This document shows, piece by piece, positions 20,979-28,644 of a stretch of 60,000 nucleotides of DNA; the first letter of the stretch is position 1; every line of letters begins with the position of its first letter. Source of the stretch: Takakia lepidozioides. Lineage: Eukaryota; Streptophyta; Takakiopsida; Takakiales; Takakiaceae. The notes beneath the pieces were generated by a model. It ran no database searches, was not told the DNA's origin, and worked only from the letters and a program-made list of their open reading frames with translations. A program made the position numbers and the translations under genes. The stretch covers positions 88,332,756-88,392,755 of the forward strand of contig CM060731.1 in assembly GCA_030704615.1 (NCBI GenBank), in the 5' to 3' direction.

Positions 20979-21096
20979 GGAAATGCGGTGCCGCATTAGG
21001 GTTCGCACGTGCGAATTTTTTGGGCGGTTTGGTGTTGCTGACTGCCGCATCTACCAGTACCTACGACGTTACTTGGAAATGTGGCGCCGCATTTCC
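20979..21096. repeat. Two AAATGCGG-NN-CCGCATTT palindromes
   Basis: 20979-20998 (central TG, one arm shortened) and 21075-21096 (AAATGTGGCGCCGCATTT, one mismatch). They lie upstream of the methyltransferase-like gene, outside the main array. Confidence 0.85.
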
Positions 21097-21349
21097 TTGC
21101 CGGGGGTCAAATGAGGAAAGCAAAGTTTGGGAGAGCAGAAAAACAGGAACCCTCCAACACACAAAAATACATGCACGTGGAAACACGAGTGAATGACATA
21201 GTATTATCGACGTTCGAGCAAAACATGTTACTGGTAGGCAAGACATAAGTCGGACCTTTCTGTGGCCAGAGTCAGAGCTACTTGCAGCAGTACAATTCTA
21301 CTATCCGAAAAGGATGGGCGTACCATTGTGTTGGGACCGCAAGCCAAGG

Positions 21350-21697
21350 TCACTGGTCCCCTGGATCCATATTCAGAAGAGTGTGCACCTCTTGGGGGCT
21401 CAACCCTGGTGCATGTATGAAGTGATGAGTTGTGAAATTACACCGGAGTCTCTTTAGGTACACGTAGTACAGATGCTTGCAAGGGCAGTATGATGCCCCC
21501 TTGTTCGCCATGATCTGAAAGTCGGTGCAATTGCAGGTGGGTAATTCTGAAATGGTGATGGTGTACACCTCATTGCGAGCAGCTGAGCTTGCCGTGGCCA
21601 TCTGATACACACGCCCGAAGCCTGGTGGGGGCACTTCTGTCGAGCTCTGGATTGTACAGTTCATCCGAAGTGCATTCCCCATCCTTGTCTCGTTCAC
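21350..21697 (-). CDS. SWIM zinc-finger protein fragment
   Basis: The minus-strand frame contains FGRVYQMATASSAARNEVYT followed by ITISELPTCNCTDFQ..GASYCPCKHLYYVYLKRL. The CxC...CxH spacing (CNC ... CKH) is the SWIM zinc-binding signature seen in plant MULE/FAR1 transposases and in other transposon-linked proteins. The tail (FTTHHFIHAPGLSPQEVHTL) resembles that of uncharacterised plant SWIM proteins. The start codon is unclear (the frame opens with GTG), so an upstream exon may exist. It lies only in the right copy; the left copy has the family-1 gene at 14664 in that place. SWIM domains bind DNA or protein, so this is the best candidate here for a transposition protein remnant. Confidence 0.65.
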   Translation of the reverse strand: MNETRMGNALRMNCTIQSSTEVPPPGFGRVYQMATASSAARNEVYTITISELPTCNCTDFQIMANKGASYCPCKHLYYVYLKRLRCNFTTHHFIHAPGLSPQEVHTLLNMDPGDQ

Positions 21698-21786
21698 TTT
21701 TGAGGGAGGTCACCGCCTCTTCGGTTTCCCCCAACGGTGTGTAGGATGCTTAGAGCTGTCGGGTCGCATTGTTCTTGCTCTCACAG

Positions 21787-23267
21787 GGGTCGGTGGTGGA
21801 GGCTGTGGAAGCGGAAATGGTTGTCTGGGGACGTCAGTGAGGACTTTTGGAAGAAAGGATTCGGGCTCGCCCGCATGGTGTTGGACGACAGAGGCTGTGT
21901 GGTTGTCCTGGCGAGCAGAGGCAAAAACACGCAGACAGGAATTGCGAAGTGGACCTGCAAGAGCGCCATCCCAATTCTGAAGAAGAAGTGGACGTGCATC
22001 AACACATTGGGCCTTCGGTTGGAATGGAAGAAGGTAATTACGACCTTGGCACTCGTCCTTTCATTTTCTTAGGAGTTTTGAAATGCGGTGCCGCATTCGA
22101 TTTCTAATCGTTCCCCACTGTGTATGCAGACAAAGCAGTTCGATGCATACTGCTTTGTGAAGGAGAACTCCACCTTTGTTTTCCGGAAGGAGGGATTGTT
22201 GGTTGACCCGACCTGCGACCCCATCGAATACGACGTCCTATTCAACAACGTTCCCACGGAACTTCTCCCTCATAGCCTCACTTCAACTGAACCCCTGCGG
22301 TATTCACGCACTCGGAGCCCTGCCTTCATTCAGACAATTATGGAGACATGCATTGACATGGAGGGCACAGTGCTCGACCTCGTCTGTGGGACAAGTATGC
22401 AGAATCTTGTTGTATGCTTTTCTGCAAACTCTCGTTATGCTTTCATTCGCAACATCTGAAGGGCCATGTCATAATGTGTGGATGTCATTGTAACAGGTGC
22501 CTCAATGTGGGCTGGGCGGTTTTCCGACCGGCACCTCTTTGCCTACGAGGAGGACACAGGCGTCTGGGGATACCATCTGGAAGGGCTGCAACGGAATGTG
22601 AAGGCTCCCATCGAAGTCAAAGACTCCTCGGATTTGTCAGAGTCGGAGGAAGAGACAGTGGACATTGATGCCGAGGAGAACCCGGAATACGAGTGAGTGC
22701 AAACATTGTAAGTTTGCAAAGCCTTCTGTGTGATTTTTTGTCAAACGCATATCCGGACTGTGGTTCTCATTGGTCTCGTTGGTGATTGTTATGTGCAGGA
22801 TTGGAGGATCCGGGTCGAAACATGTAGGGCCTACACTTCCTGCCAGGAAGAATGTCCCGTTCTTTGCGAGGGCCGACTTCATGACGAGCCCGGTGAAGGA
22901 CTACTCCCTTCCTAGTTATGCAGCTAAACTCGCAAATACAACGATTAGACGATGTGAGAATCCCAGTAAAGTAGAGCAGATTTTGGAGAGGGCTAGGGAA
23001 GACAGAACGTTAAGGAAAGAGTTGGCAACAGCTGAGGCAGGTAGACGGGTGCGAAAGTTCATATGTGATTCAGCGGATGAGAGCGATGCAGACAGGGAGG
23101 ACGACGAGCCAATGGAGGTGAGATGGTCGGTTCCGCAAGGTGAAGATGGGATTTTCGAAAGCCTGGCCAACGACCAGTCCGCTGGAGATGAGAAAGGCAA
23201 TGACGGGGTGGAGGCGGAGCAGGACAGTCAAGGACAGGACGACAGTAGTGATGATTTTCAAGATTAA
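21787..23267 (+). CDS. Methyltransferase-like gene, right copy
   Basis: Exons inferred from in-phase GT-AG junctions: 21787-22033 (after TCACAG), 22130-22394, 22497-22692 and 22799-23267. Exon 1 reads DVSEDFWKKGFGLARMVL followed by DDRGCVVVLAS, which fits the 'edFw...f..vLkdgG.vvv' block following motif IV in beta-class DNA methyltransferases. Exon 2 gives RSPAFIQTIMETC and VLDLVCGT; exon 3 continues SASMWAGRFSDRHLFAYEED (motif I then acidic motif II). The last exon is charged, with KVEQILERAREDRTLRKEL and an acidic end. The third residue of a classical GxG is Ser here. No (S/D)PP(Y/W) motif is visible upstream, where the SWIM frame lies on the other strand. The protein may therefore be truncated or have a missed 5' exon. 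Cytosine-N4 or adenine-N6 activity is only inferred. Confidence 0.6.
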
Positions 23268-23312
23268 TACAATTTTAATGAACTCTCTGTACATTTAAAT
23301 TCAATTCCAGAG

Positions 23313-23320
23313 TATATAAA
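23313..23320 (+). promoter_or_regulatory. TATA box upstream of palindrome array
   Basis: TATATAAA followed by GGGAATTC. The palindrome array begins about 85 bases downstream, at the position expected for the start of a transcript. No long plus-strand frame follows, so a non-coding hairpin-rich RNA is possible. Confidence 0.45.
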
Positions 23321-23404
23321 GGGAATTCTCCCCGTCCTTCATGTCCCCTCTCCCATGTGCTTCTAAACGACAACATCGTCCAAACCTGGTCCCTCCCAAA
23401 ATCT

Positions 23405-24287
23405 GAAATGCGGCACCGCATTTCAATGTCTGAACGGAAATGTGGCAACTGCAAAAACCTCGTTTGGAAATGCGGCACCGCATTTCCAAAACCGGGGCAA
23501 GAACAAATTTCTGTTTCATGGTTTGGACATCAGAAACTGTTCGGACAAACGGAAATGCGGCACCGACACGGCAGTTTTGCCGATTGCTAGCTCCTTCCAT
23601 GGATGTAAATCGAAATGCGGAGGTCAAACATGGAAATGCGGTGCCGCATTTACCTTTTGGAGATTGACATTTTTCCAACTGCAGACCCATCGACGTTCTT
23701 GGGCTCCCAATTCCATGATGCTAGAGGGGAATGCGGCACCGCATTCCATTGTCCAATAAGAAATTTCGATGACGTACATGGAAATGCGGCGCCGCATTTC
23801 CAAAAGGGACATCGATGTTTGCCCAATTCCAGACCCTTTGATGGAAATGCGGCACCGCATTCCATCGTCCTATAAAAACTTACATTGTCCTATAAAAACT
23901 TTCAATTGCCCAACATGGGAAATGCGGCGCCGCATTTCCAAAACAGACATCGTTGTTTGTCCAATTCCAGACCCGTGTGGGCATTCCGTCTTGATGGACG
24001 GAAATGCGGCACCGCATTCCATTGTCCGATTCGATACTTTGATGACAGACATGGAAATGCGGTGCCGCATTTCAAGTATGAACATGGACAAGCATTAGCG
24101 ACTGGACATGCTTGGATAGTTCAAGGTCGAATATGGAAATGCGGCGCCGCATTTCAAATTCGAAGTATGGTAATGCCAGGTCAGGAAATGAAATGTTGTA
24201 CAACATTTCCGTTACGACGACAACGGAGGAAAGGGAGCTGCCATAAATCGCTTCATGGAGAAAATGGAATGCGGTGCCGAATTTCCG
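23405..24287. repeat. Main palindrome array, about 14 sites
   Basis: Sites of the form (GG)AAATGCGG-NN-CCGCATTT(CC) lie at 23405-23424 (CA), 23466-23487 (CA), 23551-23566 (half site), 23632-23652 (TG), 23729-23748 (CA), 23780-23801 (CG), 23843-23862 (CA), 23918-23939 (CG), 24000-24020 (CA), 24053-24073 (TG), 24135-24155 (CG), 24190-24210 (changed core) and 24266-24287 (TG, decayed). The central dinucleotide is given in brackets. Spacing is 35-90 bp. Between sites, short phrases recur (CCCAATTCCAGACCC, CATTGTCC, TATAAAAACTT, CATCGATGTTTG), so parts of the array grew by duplication of units of about 140 bp. Sites with one and two mismatches are rare, which argues for upkeep of symmetry. No coding frame fits the region. 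Confidence 0.95.
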
Positions 24288-24562
24288 AGCTTCGGCGTGT
24301 ACATGTTTCCTACAACTCATACATGGATTTTCTTCACCTCAGGACTGTGATATCGCTGACTCTGGTATATTTATATGGACAGACACATTGTAGAAATGAG
24401 ACCTCAAATTGTAAACAGTGGGCCAATTACGGCAGTTCTTGAACACGATGAAACACAAGCACACAGAAGTGAGGTACGATGGGTTGTTTTATTGATCGAA
24501 CACGGTGTCTCACATTTAGCAACTCCAGACAAATCTAAGCCCTTCCTCCTTCTACATGGGTG

Positions 24563-25140
24563 TCACCAAGTCGACGGAACTTCGATAGCCCTCAAAACAA
24601 GCTCATTACTGATGCGGCATCTCGAGGTAAACTACAATGCGGTCGATCTGGTGCCCTTGGTGGAGCTGACGACAATGTCATGCCCATCAATCATACCACC
24701 ATCATACATTGACAAGGTCACTGTGGGCCTCCTGTGCCCGTGCGATTCGTCTTCCCAACTCAGCCGAATGTCTCCATACACTGGAAAAGCGGAGTGAACT
24801 CCACGAATATAGTTTTCCCCGGTGCCGTCCTCCCTGGTCCACTGGCAGCAGTTCCAGCGCCAAAGTGAGGCTGTGCGTGATCTGTCCGGCATCCCATTCC
24901 ACCTTGGTATATCAAGGTCAACAATTTTCAGGACCCACGGACCGCATTGACCTCGCCCTCACCTCGCTCAAAGCGGTAATAGCCCTCCAGATACTCCATT
25001 GCGCGCAAAGACTCCCGCTTGATTCCAGATGCGTCTGTGAAAACTGAAAGCCAGACAATGATGTCTCCTGATTCTGGTTTGAACATAGCATAATCGTGGC
25101 CATGATAAGGGCAGTCAGTAGGATTTCAGCGGCACGGCAT
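24563..25140 (-). pseudogene. Small palindrome-element protein (family 1), full-length but dead
   Basis: Read from ATG at 25138-25140 the minus strand gives MPCR then a stop where the left copy has Arg (CGA to TGA), followed by the family sequence NPTDCPYHGHDYAMF. A one-base deletion near 24950 (ACCCTCG in the left copy, ACCTCG here) shifts the frame. It resumes with RTASLWRWNCCQWTRED, GTGENYIRG, SMYDGGMIDGHDIVVS and TRSTAL, then a TAG where Gln is expected, and ends NELVLRAIEVPSTW before TGA at 24563-24565. So there are two nonsense changes and one frameshift in an otherwise clear member of the family. Confidence 0.8.
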
Positions 25141-25696
25141 CCCTGAAAAAGAGTAGCGCAGTACGCTCAATGACAGCAGCTCCCGGATGGAGGAGGTAGC
25201 AGCATGGTGGCTGGAAGAAATTCAAGCAAACGCTGCAATTCCTCACAAACACTCTAGGGCACATTTAAATTTCCCCCCGACAGGAACGTGCACGGATGAA
25301 GATTGGCTCATCCATGAATGTAGCCGTTTCAGTTTCCTTCCCTGCCATGCAAACTATGGGCAGTAAGTGCCAGGTGGGCCTATAGCCACTCGAGACGACG
25401 AAGTCCATCCCCCCTTCGATGTAAATGCGGCGCCGAATTTCCATCCGGGGGATGGACTTCGGTGGCAGATTTCAAACTATACCCCGTGGATGAGAAAGAG
25501 GTATCGGTTCATCCACCGCTTGCGTGTTGAACACGTTACACGATGATTGGTGGGTACTTGTGACCCAGATGGTCCATTATTGGAGCCCGCACTGCTCTTT
25601 CGCTTCTCATCATTTCGAAAATCTAAGGGCTTCGTTGTTGTCCACAAGGTCATTGTCATTGGCATCAAAGACGTCCTCAGGTCCTCCTTTGCAAGG

Positions 25697-26260
25697 ATGC
25701 CGTGCTTCCGGAACCGGGACAACTGCCCTTATGGAGGCATCGATTATGCAATGTATTCGGCCACATCGGGAGACATCGTTATCTGGTACACAGATTACAC
25801 AGAAGATACTGGTTCGAATGTGGAAACATTGTCCGCTTTTGAGTATCTCCCAGGCCAGTACGCCTTCGAGCGGGGTGACGATCTTGGTCTGAGGAGTCCG
25901 TGGCTCCTGCGCATCCTTGATTCCGATTTTCCCAGCTACGACGGGCACCCATGCAGAAGAATGCGCACTGCTATGCTGTTGCGCTGGAACTGCTGCCAGT
26001 GGACGTGGGTGGACTCCATCGGAGAGACTTATACTCCTGAAGGAGTGCGCTCATCTTCTCCATTGTATGGGGACATTCGCATTGGTGTGGACGGCGAAAA
26101 CGTGAAGCGTTCCATATTCGATGGTGGTATGATTGAAGGGCAGGACATTGTGGTGAACATCAACAGGGGTGGTACAACGGCTGCAATCCAGTTTACCTGG
26201 AGGAGCCCGAAGACTCATGAGCTAGTTCTCAGAGCAGTCGAAGTCCCATTGACAACGTGA
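25697..26260 (+). CDS. Small palindrome-element protein (family 1), copy B duplicate
   Basis: Offset by exactly 7755 bases from the gene at 17942, encoding the same 187-residue protein. Start and landmarks are the same (MPCFRNRDNCPYGGIDYAMY ... THELVLRAVEVP). The upstream region differs by only a few bases between the copies. It is transcribed divergently from the dead member ending at 25140. The complete agreement of protein sequence contrasts with the decayed minus-strand neighbour. Function unknown. Confidence 0.8.
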   Translation: MPCFRNRDNCPYGGIDYAMYSATSGDIVIWYTDYTEDTGSNVETLSAFEYLPGQYAFERGDDLGLRSPWLLRILDSDFPSYDGHPCRRMRTAMLLRWNCCQWTWVDSIGETYTPEGVRSSSPLYGDIRIGVDGENVKRSIFDGGMIEGQDIVVNINRGGTTAAIQFTWRSPKTHELVLRAVEVPLTT

Positions 26261-26715
26261 CTTGTATTCAGAAGGCACAGGGTTAAAGATTTGTTTGCAC
26301 AATCAGCACAGTAGACGTGCTTCAAATGCAATTCATGTGGATCAATAAAAACCCCATTGTGCCCTCTTTTTGTACTATTCTGTATCCATCGTTCCCAAAA
26401 TGCGTCATTCCTCATTTCGTTTGGGATTGGGAGTGTGGGTGGATTTTGCAAGTGGCTGGTAGGCTGAAATGGGCCCCCATTGTACAGATCAGTACCACCC
26501 TACCATTCACGAAACATTGCTTTTCAATATGTAATTCTAAAAAACATTGCCGAACCTCCTTCATCGGGAGGTCCTTCTCCCCCTATGACCGTGACACCCT
26601 AAACCCTATTCCCGCAGACACTCATTTCTGGAAAATAGTCCTGCTCATGTTTTTTTCGACACTTACGACTCTGCTCATGGCTCATGGCTCATGGCTCATG
26701 AAATAGCAGCCCCCC

Positions 26716-28644
26716 TCTCATAGAGTGCAGCTGCCAGTCTAAACACTGCAGCTGGCCGCATCCCCGGCATTGCAATTGTCGTGGTAGAAAACAATGGAGC
26801 TTGGCAAATTACCGTAGCCGCCCCCAACAATGTACTGGCTGCACCTTGCTTTGCAGCACCACCCACTGGCGTTTTCCGAGCCATACCAACTCTCCCCCAA
26901 TAACACTTGTGGCTTTGCCTCTGACACACTTGGGCGAGCGGGTGCCATCGATGGCGTAGTTGGCCTTGTCTCAGCCAATGTGAAAGACTGTGGAAGCCGT
27001 GTCTGACAACTTGCTTCCCTCTTTTGTGGATCAAAATCCACATCCGAGCCTCTTGGCTCAGGAGCACGCATTGCTACTCGAGTGACAGCAGCTGCAGAGT
27101 CCACATGCAATGATCCTGCAAGTGCGGCTCCACACATGAAGCCCATACCAATCTGGTCTTCCCTAGGCATAGGAGGTTGTGCAGGTAGGGCTTGAACCTC
27201 AAGCCTTGGAGCTGGCGCAACATGAGTAGTGGCCATGGTAACAAGACGTTGCTCTAGCTGGGCAAGCCTATCTACCATGCCTTGGTCATGACCTTGACCG
27301 TGACCGTGTACTCCTTGGTTTTGGTTACGGCCTCCACCACGACCTCTGCCTCCTCTACCTCTCTGGACTACATTGCCTTGTCCTCGGCCACCATTATTCC
27401 CTTGGAACTGGCCTGGTCGTAGCTCAGGATGCAAGTCATAACAATGGGTCTCTTCATGCCTATACTTGCTACAATGCCTACACTGTAGTTGTGTAGGCTG
27501 TGCCTGTGCCGGCCCTATGCCTCTCTCCAAGCAATCTCTCTTAACATGGGGTCCTCCACAATCCCAACATGTTACACCCGACTATTGTTGGCCTGAGAAT
27601 AAAGGAAGTGACCTCTGCAATTGAGATCCTCTCGGCCCTTCCCTGGGCTTTGCCTTGAGCACGTTGGGGTAGTGGTTGTTGTTGGCTAGGAGCCCCACTT
27701 CGTTGTGTCTCCTTACCAAACCCCACCATGACCACTCGCTCCTCCACCATATTGAGCTCTATCCGCTCTGCCAGCAAAAACACGTTTGCTAAGGTGGGTT
27801 GGGCCACTTGTAGGAGAGTTGCATCCCGCACCCTTCTCCTCAGCTCTTTGTCCAATATCCCATACCAAAATTGGACTGCCTGAGCTTCTGTAACCCCTTG
27901 GGTTACGTTTATCAAGTGCCTCATGCGAGTGTAAGCCTCCCTTAAACTCTCGGTAGGCCTTTGTTGGAACTCTTGCAAGCTCCGCAATTTCTCTGTCCTT
28001 ATCCCCTAGTAGTTTCTCCTTAACTCCTCGAAGAACTCCACAACTGGGTTAAAGGCAGGCACGGGTGTTGGTGCTGCAGCAGGAGCTTGGGTGGACTTCC
28101 CAGCTCCTGTTCCACTTGACGTCCCACTGCTGCTTGCAGAAGCTGCCGGTGTAGCTGCCGGTGTCACCACTGCCCTTGTGCCTCTAGTGATGGAGACATA
28201 GTCAGGTGACCAATACACCCGCCATTCCTCAATCTCCACCTCATGTCCCCGCCTAAACTCATGGTAGTCATCCATGGGCAGCCCCTCAAGGTGCTGAAAC
28301 AGCCCCTTCCACACCATAAAAGGCGTAAACAGTTGTGGATTGCGCATCTGCTGCAAATCACACCAACTATCAAACTCCTGTATGAAATCATCAAGCTCGA
28401 TGGTGCCCACAGCTCCAGAGTACCGACGTGGCCCCTTGGTAGCTCCATACGTTTCCTCCATCGTATCCCACAACAATGGCACGGAAATGGCTTGCACCCT
28501 TGGCGAGAATCCTCCTAACTCTGAGTCTGAACCTTCCTCAGAAGATACTGAAGGTGAAGGTGGCCTAAACCGCACACCTCCTCTTGTATACCCACTAGTA
28601 TTGTTGGTGCTCGTACCGGCACTCTCCTCAGCAACCGGTGGCAC
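26716..28644 (-). pseudogene. Ty3/gypsy gag, part 2 (right of inserted element)
   Basis: The minus-strand gag starts at ATG 28642-28644 with MPPVAEESAGTSTNNTSG. Landmarks: VQAISVPLLWDTMEETYG, LDDFIQEFDSWCDLQQM, an Ala/Thr/Pro-rich linker, FNPVVEFFEELRRNY then a stop at 28006-28008, LRSLQEFQQRPTESLREAYT, RMRHLINVTQGVTEAQAVQF, a Gln-rich stretch, and the zinc knuckle CWDCGGPHVKRDC followed by CRHCSKYRHEETHC. This is the retrotransposon_gag capsid domain plus nucleocapsid region. Stops near 28006 and 27541 break it. At 26716 it is interrupted by the 6.2-kb element; its continuation is at 20310-20518. Confidence 0.85.

Larger units (their letters stand above)
20519..26714. mobile_element. Right copy of palindrome/methyltransferase element, 6.2 kb
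   Basis: It is flanked by the near-identical 8-bp repeats CTCTCACA (20511-20518) and CTCTCATA (26715-26722). The ends are inverted repeats sharing CTATTTCATGAGC: left TGAGGTTTACTATTTCATG, right (complement) GGGGGCTGCTATTTCATGAG. Subterminal DNA is dense in (C)GCTCATGA and GGCTCATGGCTCATGG words, as in transposons that bind an accessory protein there. It carries a SWIM-domain frame (minus), the methyltransferase-like gene (plus), the palindrome array and two family-1 small protein genes. An 8-bp target duplication fits hAT-like, P-like and Kyakuja-Dileera-Zisupton elements. No transposase of any known type is visible, so it may be non-autonomous or of a new type. Confidence 0.7.

Noticed and set aside
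23301-24098. Several frames across the palindrome array (for example with repeated AAFP or GNAAPH)
   Set aside because: Periodic phrases come from the palindromes themselves, and frames on both strands overlap; no protein is implied.
23405-24287. CRISPR array
   Set aside because: The repeats are perfect palindromes with similar, not unique, spacers, and the context is a plant transposon; no cas genes.
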